From: Ancylomarina subtilis
GTDB lineage: Bacteria > Bacteroidota > Bacteroidia > Bacteroidales > Marinifilaceae
Reading direction: 5' to 3'
DNA length: 64,000 nucleotides
Assembly: GCF_004217115.1 (NCBI RefSeq)
Contig: NZ_SHKN01000001.1
Coordinates: 186,001 to 250,000, forward strand
The first letter of the stretch is position 1; every line of letters starts with the position of its first letter. The notes beneath the pieces were generated by a model. That model did no database searches, was not told the DNA's origin, and saw nothing but the letters and a program-made list of their open reading frames with translations. The translations under genes and the position numbers were made by a program. Positions 41,477 through 50,628 of this stretch are shown here, in pieces.

Positions 41477-42298
41477 ATGATTAGATCTACAGAACAAGCA
41501 TTTAAAACGATTGATACAAAGGCTCAGGGAATTCCTTATGAGGCGATTGATTATTTAAGAAATTTGGATTCAGATGAGGCACTAATCAAGAAGTTGAAAT
41601 ATGCCTTTGAGAATGCTTACAACGGTAAAGTGTACTATTCTGATGATTTGAGAATTATGCTACCCGCACCTTTGTGGTATGCTGTTGTGGCGGAAAAACA
41701 CTTGCATTTGGACTATGCTGATGATTTATTAAATTTATTCAGTGTTGAGGAAGATTGGGATTTAATGAATGAGCAAGCCGTTTATTTAGTGGGGCAGATG
41801 GCGAAACAATTTCCCAATGAGTTTGTAGATAAAGTTTTGGAATACATCGAAGGAAATATCGATAAGGAAAGCAAAACGCCATATATTTTTAGTTTCGAAG
41901 CTTTGTATTACGCGACTGATAAGCAGTTCGATCGCATATTTGCGATTCTTGATTTGGAAAACTTTCAGTGGTTGGATCATTATATCAGAATTCTTGGAGA
42001 TATTCAACACCCGGGAACATTAGATAAGTTTAAAGCCATGTTGCCAAAATTTGAAGGAAAACACACGGCTGTGGAATTGCAGTTCTATATCGATGTGATG
42101 GAAGGGCGAGTAACTGATTTTGTAAAAGGACTTGCTTTTTGTGAAATGCGCGATACAGAATGGAAAAACCATTATCAACAAATGGAAGCTATCTTTTCAC
42201 AATCTGAGGCTCCAATCCAAACCAACAAAAAAATAGGGCGTAATGACCCTTGTATCTGTGGGTCAGGTAAGAAATTCAAGCAGTGTTGTATGAATTAA
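41477..42298 (+). CDS. SEC-C motif protein with helical N-terminal region
   Basis: Protein of 273 residues when started at 41477. The main part is alpha-helical, like HEAT-type repeats (AIDYLRNLDSDEALIKKLKYAF; DYADDLLNLFSVEEDWDLMNEQA), and resembles the DUF1186 group. The last 22 residues are a SEC-C zinc motif, IGRNDPCICGSGKKFKQCC, with Cys-x-Cys and Cys-Cys ligands as in the C terminus of SecA. SEC-C modules usually bind zinc and contact ribosomes or SecB. The role here is unknown. A TAnnTTTG element just upstream supports the chosen start. Confidence 0.85.
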   Translation: MIRSTEQAFKTIDTKAQGIPYEAIDYLRNLDSDEALIKKLKYAFENAYNGKVYYSDDLRIMLPAPLWYAVVAEKHLHLDYADDLLNLFSVEEDWDLMNEQAVYLVGQMAKQFPNEFVDKVLEYIEGNIDKESKTPYIFSFEALYYATDKQFDRIFAILDLENFQWLDHYIRILGDIQHPGTLDKFKAMLPKFEGKHTAVELQFYIDVMEGRVTDFVKGLAFCEMRDTEWKNHYQQMEAIFSQSEAPIQTNKKIGRNDPCICGSGKKFKQCCMN

Positions 42299-42344
42299 AT
42301 GCATATCGATTAATGATCTGTGATTTCAGATTTTAATAATATAA

Positions 42345-42383
42345 GAAAAGAGGATGTCAAAATGGTTTTGGCATCCTCTTTTC
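42345..42383. terminator. Bidirectional terminator between the SEC-C gene and aroC
   Basis: GAAAAGAGGATGTCAAAA pairs with TTTTGGCATCCTCTTTTC around TGG, with one G-T pair. A/T tracts on both flanks serve both convergent genes. Confidence 0.93.
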
Positions 42384-42445
42384 AATTGATATTCGGTATG
42401 ATCTATAAAGATTGAATCAGACGTCTTTTACGTCAATATCTTTGC

Positions 42446-43426
42446 TTATCGTCTGGCTTTGTCGAGCAGTTTAAGATCGGCAAGTGCAATAGCCGTAACC
42501 GCTTCAATAATCACAGGTACTCGAATTGCAATACAGGCATCATGTCTTCCTTCAATCAGCAAGTCTTCCATTTCTGATTTGGAAATGTTCATGGTTCGCT
42601 GACTCACACCTATTGATGAAGTTGGCTTGATGGCAACTCTAAAAACAATTTCATTACCATTGGTAATCCCACCATTGATACCCGCAGCATGATTGGTTTC
42701 AGTTTTTCCTTCAGGACTTATGATATTGTCATTATGCTCCGATCCGGTCATTCTTGCAGCTTCGAAACCTGAGCCAAACTCAATCCCTTTGGTTGCAGGG
42801 ATAGCAAAAACAAGATGGGAAATCATCGATTCTACAGAATCAAAGAAGGGTTCACCCCATCCAATTGGTAAATTATTGGCTCTACACTCAACAATTCCAC
42901 CAATAGAATCATGGTTCTTGATTGCCTTATCCAAAGCGGCATCGAAATCGGTTGATCCACCAATTTCTGTCAGATTGGCTTCGATATTAACATCACCAAG
43001 AATCTTTTTGGCAACTGTTCCGGCAACAACTAAGCCTAAGGTGATTCTTCCGGAGAAATGACCACCACCCGTGTAATCATTGTTTTTGCCAAATTTGTGT
43101 TGTGCTACAAAATCGGCATGACCTGGACGAGGTGTATCAAGTAAATTGCTGTAATCCTTCGATTGTGTATTTGTATTTTGGAATAAAATAATGAGCGGTG
43201 CACCTGTGGTTTTGCCTTTAAAAGTACCACTGAGAATGCTTGGTAAATCTTTTTCGATACGTGGTGTTGTGCCTTTAGCGCCTGATTTACGACGACTCAA
43301 ATCAGGGAGTAAATCATCTTCGGTCATCGAAATGCCTGATGGACAGCCATCAATCGTAATACCGACACCTTTGCCGTGAGATTCTCCGAATATGCTGATT
43401 TTGAAAATTCTTCCGAATGTATTCAT
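42446..43426 (-). CDS. aroC: Chorismate synthase
   Basis: Last step of the shikimate pathway, turning 5-enolpyruvylshikimate-3-phosphate into chorismate with reduced FMN. Motifs: FGESHGKGVGITIDGCPSG at the start (split by conserved Gly), RRKSGAKGTTPRIEKD, DTPRPGHADFVAQHKFG, GGGHFSGRITLGLVVAG, and GISVSQRTMN-like SSIGVSQRTMN near the end. At 326 residues it is shorter than the roughly 350-360 of many bacteria, a trimmed form, but the signature blocks and histidines are present. It is a single gene whose leader has a CTGGAT/ATCCAG inverted repeat (43448-43462). Confidence 0.95.
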   Translation of the reverse strand: MNTFGRIFKISIFGESHGKGVGITIDGCPSGISMTEDDLLPDLSRRKSGAKGTTPRIEKDLPSILSGTFKGKTTGAPLIILFQNTNTQSKDYSNLLDTPRPGHADFVAQHKFGKNNDYTGGGHFSGRITLGLVVAGTVAKKILGDVNIEANLTEIGGSTDFDAALDKAIKNHDSIGGIVECRANNLPIGWGEPFFDSVESMISHLVFAIPATKGIEFGSGFEAARMTGSEHNDNIISPEGKTETNHAAGINGGITNGNEIVFRVAIKPTSSIGVSQRTMNISKSEMEDLLIEGRHDACIAIRVPVIIEAVTAIALADLKLLDKARR

Positions 43427-43493
43427 AGGGATAATCGTTTGTATAGGCTGGATAGAATCCAGTTGTGGTTTAATAATTTGGTAATAGTGAAAA

Positions 43494-43501
43494 CAAAGAT
43501 A
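43494..43501 (-). promoter_or_regulatory. -7 promoter element of aroC
   Basis: TATCTTTG on the minus strand, with ATTG 17 bases upstream (43519-43522). It predicts a leader of about 60 bases. Confidence 0.45.
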
Positions 43502-43701
43502 GCAATTTTGTGAATGAGCAATGTGCTATTGGGCTAAATTGGTGTTTCATAAATTTGGATTATACATTTTTGATATTATTGTATTTGTTTAGTCAAAATC
43601 TAACATGTTTAGGAAATTGAGCTTTGTCATGGTTTACTATAGCCTTTTTAGTATTTTAGCCAACTAGAAAAGAACTATTACTAACATAAAACAAACACAA
43701 G

Positions 43702-45822
43702 GTGAAAAGAACATTTCTTTCATTATTTGCAGCGAGTGTTTTATTAAGCTCATGCAATTGCGACAAGTGTGATAAAACTGAGGCAAATGGGAATCCATTT
43801 TTCTCAGAATATAACACACCACATCAAACAGCTCCGTTTGATCAGATTAAATTTGAACATTATAAGCCAGCTTTTCTTGAAGGAATGAAGCAAGAGCAAG
43901 CTGAGGTTTTAGCCATTGCAAACAGCAAAGAGGAGCCTACTTTTGCAAACACAATTGAAGCTTTCGAAAAGACAGGTGAATTATTGTCTAAAGTGAGCAA
44001 TGTTTTTTATGCACAAAAAGGTTTTAACAACAACGATTCCATTGCAAAGTTGGCAAAAGAAATGTCTCCATTGTTGACTAAGCATGGTGCTGATATTAGC
44101 CTTAACGAAAACCTATTCAAGAGAATTAAAACGGTTTACGATAAGAAAGATGATTTAAAGCTTTCTGTTGAGCAAAATACGTTGCTTGAGAAAATGTACC
44201 AAGGATTTGTACGTAGTGGTGCTAATCTTGACGCAGATAAGAAAGCAAAACTTCGTGAGATCGATGAAAAGTTGTCATTGCTTACGATGCAGTATGGCGA
44301 TAATGTATTGGCTGAAACCAATGCTTTCGAATTGGTTATTGACAATAAAGAAGACCTTGCTGGTTTACCTGAGTCAGTTATTGGCGCTGCTGCTGAAAAA
44401 GCAACTGCTGCTGGTAAAGAAGGTAAATGGATGTTTGGTTTGGATAAGCCATCAATGCTTCCTTTTTTACAGTACTCTGACAAGCGTGACTTGAGAGAGA
44501 AATTGTATATGGGATACGTAAACCGTGGTAACAATAACAATGAGTTCGATAACAAGAAGAATGCTCAGGAGATTGCCAACCTAAGAATCGAGAGAGCTAA
44601 GTTGTTCGGATTTAAAAACCATGCTGCTTATGTTCTTGACAGAAATATGGCTAAGACTCCAGAGAAAGCGATGGAGTTATTGAACAAACTTTGGGATGCT
44701 GCTTTGCCAAATGCAAAAAAAGAAGCTGTTGAGTTACAGAAAATGATTGACAAAGAAGGCGGCAAATTTAAGTTGGCTTCTTGGGACTGGTGGTACTATT
44801 CAGACAAAGTGAAGAAAGCGAAGTATGCTTTGGATGAAGAAGAATTGCGTCCTTACTTTGAGATCAACAACGTACGTGATGGTGCTTTTGCTTTGGCAAC
44901 AAAGCTTTATGGTATCAAGTTCGTTGAGCGTAACGATATTGCTAAATTCCACGAAGAGTGTCAAACTTGGGAGCTTCAGGAAGCTGATGGAACCCATATT
45001 GGTATCTTCTATTTGGATTATCACCCACGTGCTTCTAAGCGTGGTGGTGCTTGGATGGATTCATTCCGTAAGCAATCAGGTTTAGGTACTGACAAGGAGA
45101 TTACTCCAATTATCATGAATATTTGTAACTTCACCAAGCCAGTAGGCGACGGACCAGCATTGCTTAGTCCTGATGAAGTTGAGACTTTATTCCACGAGTT
45201 TGGTCACGCACTTCACGGATTCCTATCTAAGTGTCGTTACAACACATTGTCTGGTACTTCTGTATCACGTGATTTTGTTGAACTTCCATCTCAGGTAATG
45301 GAAAACTGGGCTTTTGAACCAGAGATGTTGGCATTATATGCTAAGCATTACAAGACAGGTGAGGTGATTCCAGCTGAATTGGTTGAGAAGATTCAGGCTG
45401 CAGGTAAATTCAATCAAGGATTTGCTACGGTTGAATATCTTGCTGCTTCATTGTTAGATATGAAGTACCACACTTTAACTGAGCCATTGACTGAAGATGT
45501 CATGACTTTTGAAAAGAACTACCTTGAAGGAATCGGATTAATTCCTGAGATCTATTCAAGATACCGTTCTACTTATTTCAATCATATTTTTGCTGGAGGA
45601 TACTCTGCAGGTTACTATGCTTACATTTGGGCTGGTGTACTTGATTCTGATGCATTCCAGGCATTTAAGGAAACTTCATTATTCGACCAGGCTACTGCAA
45701 AAGCATTCCGCGAAAATGTATTGTCCAGAGGTGGAACAGAAGATCCAATGGTACTTTACAAGCGCTTTAGAGGTGCTGAACCAAGTATCGAGCCTTTATT
45801 AAAGAAGAGAGGTTTGAAATAA
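43702..45822 (+). CDS. M3 family peptidyl-dipeptidase lipoprotein (Dcp-like)
   Basis: Zinc metallopeptidase of the M3 family, 706 residues, starting with GTG at 43702. The lipoprotein signal ends at Cys18 (VLLSSCNCDKCDK), so the enzyme is membrane-anchored outside the cytoplasm. The long helical N-terminal domain has NPFFSEYNTPHQTAPFDQIKFEHY, typical of Dcp (split by conserved Pro). The zinc site is HEFGH (His498, Glu499, His502) with the third ligand Glu about 25 residues later (ELPSQVMENW). It releases dipeptides from the C terminus of peptides. GTG is chosen because it gives a proper signal peptide. Confidence 0.93.
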   Translation: MKRTFLSLFAASVLLSSCNCDKCDKTEANGNPFFSEYNTPHQTAPFDQIKFEHYKPAFLEGMKQEQAEVLAIANSKEEPTFANTIEAFEKTGELLSKVSNVFYAQKGFNNNDSIAKLAKEMSPLLTKHGADISLNENLFKRIKTVYDKKDDLKLSVEQNTLLEKMYQGFVRSGANLDADKKAKLREIDEKLSLLTMQYGDNVLAETNAFELVIDNKEDLAGLPESVIGAAAEKATAAGKEGKWMFGLDKPSMLPFLQYSDKRDLREKLYMGYVNRGNNNNEFDNKKNAQEIANLRIERAKLFGFKNHAAYVLDRNMAKTPEKAMELLNKLWDAALPNAKKEAVELQKMIDKEGGKFKLASWDWWYYSDKVKKAKYALDEEELRPYFEINNVRDGAFALATKLYGIKFVERNDIAKFHEECQTWELQEADGTHIGIFYLDYHPRASKRGGAWMDSFRKQSGLGTDKEITPIIMNICNFTKPVGDGPALLSPDEVETLFHEFGHALHGFLSKCRYNTLSGTSVSRDFVELPSQVMENWAFEPEMLALYAKHYKTGEVIPAELVEKIQAAGKFNQGFATVEYLAASLLDMKYHTLTEPLTEDVMTFEKNYLEGIGLIPEIYSRYRSTYFNHIFAGGYSAGYYAYIWAGVLDSDAFQAFKETSLFDQATAKAFRENVLSRGGTEDPMVLYKRFRGAEPSIEPLLKKRGLK

Positions 45823-45843
45823 ACCCATCTAAATAAATATGAG

Positions 45844-45880
45844 AAATCCGATTCACGAAAGTGGGTCGGATTTTTTTTGT
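45844..45880 (+). terminator. Terminator of the M3 peptidase gene
   Basis: AAATCCGA-TTCAC pairs with GTGGG-TCGGATTT around a GAAA loop, then eight T. It lies 22 bp after the stop codon. Confidence 0.93.
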
Positions 45881-46412
45881 ATCCATTCATCTTCAATTAC
45901 TATATTTATATGAACAGTGAGTTAAAGATTTTATATTGGTTATAATCATACGGTTTGATCAGATAGTTACACTCTATATTTTTTTAAGGCTATCAACAAA
46001 AGTATTTCATATTTGTTTAGACTTACTCATTGATAAAGTCCATTGTCCGCAATACTTCATTTTAATCATTTTAAATTGACTTTTAAATTATTTAGATCCT
46101 TTATGTCAGATTTGAAATTTTGTTTTTGATATAAAAGGTGAAATAATATGAATTTGAAACAGGTTTTTACTTTATGAAGATCTGTTTTGTAAAATATATT
46201 AGAGCTTATATTTCTCAGATTAAAAGTTATTGTCTTTGGGGAGATGTTTTTACTTAATAGTTTGCGTGGAACTGTACTTTTTTTTTATTCTCAAAATTGC
46301 AAGTTGAAAGCTTCTATCTTCGTTTAAGGAAAGCTATCTTTGGAAGTTGAAAACCAATTAGTCTTGATGAGTTGATGACTTGTTGTGGAACTATTTCTAA
46401 AAAACAAACAAG
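45881..46412. other. Gene-free AT-rich region of about 530 bp
   Basis: It lies before the surface-glycan block. I see no gene, tRNA or strong hairpin. The only signal is TATCTTTG (46335-46342), a possible -7 element for the gene at 46413, which would give a leader of about 65 bases. The lower gene density here may mark a boundary of the glycan locus. Confidence 0.5.
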
Positions 46413-47480
46413 ATGAAGATCTTTTTCGATGTCCTAAATATCTATTACTTGCCCCAATATCTTCCTGTATTTGAAGAACTCAATAAGCGAGGGCACAGCT
46501 GTCGTTTCATTGTTTATTCCAAAAAGAATGATGAAGCTAAGATGACAGAATTGTTGGAAAGTATGGGGATTGAGTATACTTGGGTTTACGACTACAACGT
46601 GGCTAAGGATGTGTATTTAAAAGATCAACCCGATTGGATCTTCTTCGGGAATGAGTTTCCTTATTTGGATGAGATTCATAAAGTATCGAGAACCGTGCAA
46701 ATGGGGCATGGTATAGGCCCAAAGCCAAGTTATTATTTAAAGTCGAAGACACCAATGACCGTCCGTTTTATCGAAGGAGATTTGCGTTTAGATAAAATTA
46801 TGCAAATGTTTCCTGATGATAATTTTCAGCAAGTTGGTTTTTCTAAACTCGACCCCATTTTTAATAAAACAGAGAAGGGCATCGATTGGGGAAAGGTGAA
46901 TTTGGACCCGAATAAGCCAACTTTGTTATATGCACCAACATTTAACCCAAGCTCACTGGGATGTTTCCCAAGGAATTGGCCTAAGGAATTTCAAGCTTAC
47001 AATATCTTGATTAAGGTTCACGCTTTAACCTTATCGAGAGATCGTTATAAAAAGGAGCAGAAGCTAATTAAACAATGGGCGAGCTATCCGAATGTTTATG
47101 TGGCTGAGATTGATGAATTCTCATTAGTCCCTTTTTTGGTTTCAGCAGACTTGCTTATTAGTGAGGCATCTTCAACTTTATTTGAATTTGCTGCCTTAAA
47201 TAAACCTGTTGTTATTTGTGACTTTTACGATCTAAAATGGTCTTATAAAGGCATATTTAAGTATCGATTTGATGCACGTTTTGGTAAGGATTCAGTAATC
47301 TATAATGACTTGGGAGCTCATGCAAAGAGTTATAAGCATTTGAAAAAGAAAGTTGAAGAGGAGTTAAGTCAGCCTAAAAATTTTGAAGCGAACAGAAAAG
47401 CTTACACTCGTGACCATGTGGGGCCTACAGACGGGAAAGCATCAGCTCGAATAGCCGATTATATAGAGGCGAATAAGTAG
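46413..47480 (+). CDS. CDP-glycerol glycerophosphotransferase-like protein (copy 1)
   Basis: Cytoplasmic or membrane-associated GT-B-like transferase of 355 residues from the CDP-glycerol:poly(glycerophosphate) glycerophosphotransferase family. Family segments are VQMGHGIGPKPSYYLKSK, KPTLLYAPTFNPSSLG (the start of the second Rossmann domain) and the donor-site motif LLISEASSTLFEFAALNKPVVICDF (divided by S-S-T), plus the C-terminal DHVGPTDGKASARIADYI. It would transfer glycerol phosphate or a related alditol phosphate onto a glycan. It runs opposite to the cytidylyltransferase fusion beside it, with a terminator between them. Confidence 0.82.
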   Translation: MKIFFDVLNIYYLPQYLPVFEELNKRGHSCRFIVYSKKNDEAKMTELLESMGIEYTWVYDYNVAKDVYLKDQPDWIFFGNEFPYLDEIHKVSRTVQMGHGIGPKPSYYLKSKTPMTVRFIEGDLRLDKIMQMFPDDNFQQVGFSKLDPIFNKTEKGIDWGKVNLDPNKPTLLYAPTFNPSSLGCFPRNWPKEFQAYNILIKVHALTLSRDRYKKEQKLIKQWASYPNVYVAEIDEFSLVPFLVSADLLISEASSTLFEFAALNKPVVICDFYDLKWSYKGIFKYRFDARFGKDSVIYNDLGAHAKSYKHLKKKVEEELSQPKNFEANRKAYTRDHVGPTDGKASARIADYIEANK

Positions 47481-47492
47481 AGAATAAAGAGA

Positions 47493-47525
47493 GGCTTAAG
47501 TTCAAAAAAACTTAAGCCTTTTATA
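47493..47525 (+). terminator. Terminator after the first CDP-glycerol transferase-like gene
   Basis: AGGCTTAAGTT (47493-47503) pairs perfectly with AACTTAAGCCT (47510-47520), then TTT. It may also serve the convergent gene at 47530. Confidence 0.9.
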
Positions 47526-47529
47526 TGGT

Positions 47530-48375
47530 TTATTTATTGTCGATTAATTTAAGTGTGTTTTTCAGGATTGTAGAACTCACACTTTTAGTATATGAGAAGT
47601 AGACCATCTCGCATGTTACTGGTGGATATTTTCCTTTCCAGTCATCACCAACCGAGATCGCATCGATGCCATATTTATCAACGACTTTTTGTTTATCCTT
47701 ATCTTCTTGTGGGATTACTTCATCAACATATTTAATGGATGAAACCATTCTAGCTCTTTCCTCAAAAGGAATAACCGGCTTTTTACCTTTGGTTTTTAAA
47801 ATGAGTTCATCCGTTGAAACACCTACAATCAAATGATCACAAAGTTCTTTCGACTGCTTAAAAATATTTAAGTGTCCGAAGTGTAATAAATCGTAGCAGC
47901 CAGATGTGTACATTTTACCATATTTCTTTTCCGAATTTGAATTTGGTAAATTGTCTTGAATAGCTATTTTGATTTCTTCCAGTTGTTCCTGGCTAATGGT
48001 GTTATGATTTTGAGTGAAATTAACAGGTTTAGGCCAATCTATATCAACAAAATCATTCGACTTGAAACTGCTGTTTTTACTATAACGAGGAATCACATGA
48101 AAGTGCACCTCGGGGTCAACCATCATCAACATATTATAGTTGATTTTATCGTATTTGAATATTTTTTGTGTGCTCAACTCAATGTCCTTGGTCACGGTCG
48201 ATAGTTCACTTGTTGCCTCCGAACTAATTTCATGAAAGTTGTGTTTTTCTTCTCTACATATCAGAATCATTGAGCCTAATGTCAGTTGTTGTTCTCTAAC
48301 TAACAATAGCCAATGTTTGTATTCCTTAATAAGTGTGCGAGGGTAACCGAATTTCTTTAAAGTATCTTTAAGCAT
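47530..48375 (-). CDS. HIT-like domain fused to a glycerol-3-phosphate cytidylyltransferase-like domain
   Basis: Two-domain protein of 281 residues. Residues 1-115 are HIT-like: GSMILICREEKHNF, then VDPEVHFHVIPRY, where His91 and His93 of the HIT triad are kept but the third position is Ile95. Residues 152-280 form a TagD/GCT nucleotidyltransferase: MYTSGCYDLLHFGHLNIF with the H-x-G-H site (165-168), KGKKPVIPFEERARMV, and the C-terminal TKSVSSTILKN in the place of the R-x-x-x-S-T-T block. The second domain would make a CDP-alditol, most likely CDP-glycerol, for the two transferases nearby. The N-terminal domain could hydrolyse or bind nucleotide; its role is inferred. Confidence 0.85.
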   Translation of the reverse strand: MLKDTLKKFGYPRTLIKEYKHWLLLVREQQLTLGSMILICREEKHNFHEISSEATSELSTVTKDIELSTQKIFKYDKINYNMLMMVDPEVHFHVIPRYSKNSSFKSNDFVDIDWPKPVNFTQNHNTISQEQLEEIKIAIQDNLPNSNSEKKYGKMYTSGCYDLLHFGHLNIFKQSKELCDHLIVGVSTDELILKTKGKKPVIPFEERARMVSSIKYVDEVIPQEDKDKQKVVDKYGIDAISVGDDWKGKYPPVTCEMVYFSYTKSVSSTILKNTLKLIDNK

Positions 48376-48454
48376 ATATTTTGTATCACATGATTAGCAA
48401 ACTAAGATCAAGGCCATGCAGGTGTAGATATCCACCCGTTCTGTTTGATGAGTA

Positions 48455-48486
48455 CAAAACTAAGCAAACATCCATTTGAATGCAAA
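48455..48486 (-). promoter_or_regulatory. Promoter of the HIT-cytidylyltransferase gene
   Basis: Minus strand: TTTG (48483-48486), 20-base spacer, TAGTTTTG (48455-48462). It gives a leader of about 75 bases to the start at 48375. Confidence 0.6.
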
Positions 48487-48531
48487 AAAGACCTTTGAAA
48501 TTATAGGTTTGATATAAATAGAAATGTCAGA

Positions 48532-49476
48532 TTAAGATTTTCGAATCAAGTCTTCGAAATACTGAATGGTTTTAATCAGGCCTTCTTCCAACTGGATTTT
48601 AGGTTCCCAGTTATTTAATTTTTCTTTTGCCAGGCTAATATCCGGTTGTCGCTGCATTGGATCGTCCATAGGTAATTCTCTATGGATTATCTTCGATTTA
48701 GATTGAGTGAGCTCAATTACCTTTTGAGCTAATGCGAGAATGGTAAATTCATTGGGATTGCCGATGTTTACTGGTCCAATGAAATCACATGGTGAATTCA
48801 TCATTCTAATGGCTCCTTCAACCAAATCGTCAACATATTGAAAACTTCTGCTTTGTGAACCATCACCATAAATGGTGATATCTTCACCTTTTAAAGCCTG
48901 AATGATGAAGTTTGAAACCACACGCCCATCATTAGGATGCATATTAGGCCCATAGGTATTGAAAATACGCATGATTTTAATATCCACCTGATTTTGTTTG
49001 TGGTAATCCATAAACAGGGTTTCAGCACAACGCTTGCCTTCGTCGTAACAAGAGCGAACACCAATAGGGTTCACATTTCCCCAGTAATCCTCGGTCTGTG
49101 GATGGATCTCAGGATCGCCATACACCTCACTTGTTGATGCTTGCAGGACACGAGCTTTAATGCGTTTGGCTAATCCAAGCATATTAATAGCACCCATAAC
49201 CGAAGTCTTGGTCGTTTTTATGGGATTGTATTGGTAGTGAACTGGCGAAGCAGGGCAGGCCAGATTGTATATTTGATCGACCTCAGCGAAGTAAGGTTGA
49301 ATTACATCGTGACGTACCAACTCAAAATAAGGATGAGATATAAGATGTTCAATATTTCGCTTGTTACCTGTGAAATAATTGTCGAGACAAATAACATCAT
49401 TGCCTTCTTTTATTAGACGATCGCATAGGTGAGATCCAATAAATCCAGCTCCTCCAGTAACAAGTATACGTTTCAT
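48532..49476 (-). CDS. UDP-glucuronate decarboxylase (UDP-xylose synthase)
   Basis: Short-chain dehydrogenase/reductase of 314 residues that converts UDP-glucuronate to UDP-xylose. NAD motif [10 protein letters not shown] at the N terminus, then [16 protein letters not shown], the conserved [13 protein letters not shown], and the active-site region [14 protein letters not shown] with the Tyr-x3-Lys pair. All are diagnostic of UXS as opposed to epimerases; GV replaces the more usual GP before [11 protein letters not shown]-xylose would feed a surface glycan together with the flanking CDP-glycerol genes. It probably shares a transcript with the genes upstream on the same strand. Confidence 0.93.
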   Translation of the reverse strand: MKRILVTGGAGFIGSHLCDRLIKEGNDVICLDNYFTGNKRNIEHLISHPYFELVRHDVIQPYFAEVDQIYNLACPASPVHYQYNPIKTTKTSVMGAINMLGLAKRIKARVLQASTSEVYGDPEIHPQTEDYWGNVNPIGVRSCYDEGKRCAETLFMDYHKQNQVDIKIMRIFNTYGPNMHPNDGRVVSNFIIQALKGEDITIYGDGSQSRSFQYVDDLVEGAIRMMNSPCDFIGPVNIGNPNEFTILALAQKVIELTQSKSKIIHRELPMDDPMQRQPDISLAKEKLNNWEPKIQLEEGLIKTIQYFEDLIRKS

Positions 49477-49539
49477 GATTATCTTATTTTATTATCCTTT
49501 ATATATATTCTGATTACTAATATCTGAAATAAAGTTCTA

Positions 49540-50610
49540 TCATTTTTTGATTTTCCCATATTTTTTCGACATTTCCCATCTCCGTAGTATTGATAGTTTT
49601 CTTTTCTCTGGAACAGTATTGTTCTTTAGCCAGTTCTTAACTGCTTCAATCATCCTTTTTGCAGATTTCCCATCACTTAAAGGGTGGTAATTATCGATAA
49701 TCCATTGTCTGTTTTTCTGGTTGATATCAGATTTCAAAACTGATTCGACTGAACTTATAAGTAATTCTGGTTTATCAACATTTGTCCATTTGATGTTTCC
49801 TGATGATGTTTTAAATGTAACAACGGGTTTATCTAGCAATAAAAATTCATAGACAACCGATGATGTGTCGCTTATCATTAAGTCAGAAATAATCAGATAT
49901 TTAATGATATTGGGATCATCTACGATTACAAGATTTTTTAGAGTTTGGGCAGCTTGTTTATATTTTGCTTTCACCTCCTTATTCATTTTATCATGAAACT
50001 TAATCAAAACCAGATGATTTGGATTTTTAGATAAAGTTATGATCTCATTAAATATAGCTTCTGCCGATGTTAAGCTAGGCGAGAAAGTGGGAGCAAAGAG
50101 AAGAATCTTTTGCGCTTGATGTTTCTCAAGTAAGGCTTGTTTTTCTTCTTTAAAATCGTTTTTCTGAATGAATAGAGCATCTAGTTTGCACCAACCTGTT
50201 TCAATAACCTCGAAATCACCATGTTTTTTTGCTAGTTGATTAAATCGTTTTGTGAAGAAAGCTCCGGATGTTAAGTATAAATCATAGTAATTACGGATTC
50301 TAAAATGACCTTTCTTTCTCTTTTTAAAAAGACCTTTCTCTCCCCCAGCTAATCCATGGAAAACTTGAACTTTTACACCTCTTAAAAAATGAGGGACATT
50401 GTTTCCTGGTGCAAAAATGGCATCAGCTTTAAAATCTACAATGGCTTGTATTGAACTAGTTATAGTAGAGTCAGCCTTATACGGAAAGATACTGGTAATA
50501 TCAGAATCAATATACCATATTACTTCATCTCCAGCTTGTTCTGCTTCCATTTGAAGGGGGCGAAGAATACCAAAAGAATAAGGTTTTTTACAAAATAAAA
50601 CGACTTTCAT
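49540..50610 (-). CDS. CDP-glycerol glycerophosphotransferase-like protein (copy 2)
   Basis: Second transferase of this family, 356 residues. It has VQVFHGLAGGEKGLFKKRKKGHFRIRNYYDLYLTSG (with the family H-G near the start), QKILLFAPTFSPSLTSAE, the donor motif LMISDTSSVVYEFLLLDKPVVTF, and the C-terminal YHPLSDGKSAKRMIEAV. It differs strongly from copy 1 in sequence, so it is not a recent duplicate; the two may act on different acceptors, as primer and polymerase do in teichoic acid synthesis. It lies 18 bp after the kinase-like gene and 63 bp before the UXS gene, in one probable operon. Confidence 0.84.
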   Translation of the reverse strand: MKVVLFCKKPYSFGILRPLQMEAEQAGDEVIWYIDSDITSIFPYKADSTITSSIQAIVDFKADAIFAPGNNVPHFLRGVKVQVFHGLAGGEKGLFKKRKKGHFRIRNYYDLYLTSGAFFTKRFNQLAKKHGDFEVIETGWCKLDALFIQKNDFKEEKQALLEKHQAQKILLFAPTFSPSLTSAEAIFNEIITLSKNPNHLVLIKFHDKMNKEVKAKYKQAAQTLKNLVIVDDPNIIKYLIISDLMISDTSSVVYEFLLLDKPVVTFKTSSGNIKWTNVDKPELLISSVESVLKSDINQKNRQWIIDNYHPLSDGKSAKRMIEAVKNWLKNNTVPEKRKLSILRRWEMSKKYGKIKK

Positions 50611-50628
50611 ATAGCTGTAGTATTATAC

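Noticed and set aside
42693-43061. 122-codon + strand frame inside aroC
   Set aside because: Shadow of chorismate synthase codons; no homology pattern and no independent promoter.
43448-43462. CTGGAT/ATCCAG inverted repeat as aroC attenuator
   Set aside because: Only a three-base loop and no leader peptide with aromatic codons; too weak to call.
44136-44555. 139-codon - strand frame inside the M3 peptidase gene
   Set aside because: Antisense shadow of a conserved coding region; the Ser/Leu/Arg-rich product shows no domain.
45881-46412. tRNA or small RNA gene in the long gap before the glycan block
   Set aside because: No cloverleaf-like arms or TTCGA-type T-loop, and no strong terminator hairpin inside the gap.
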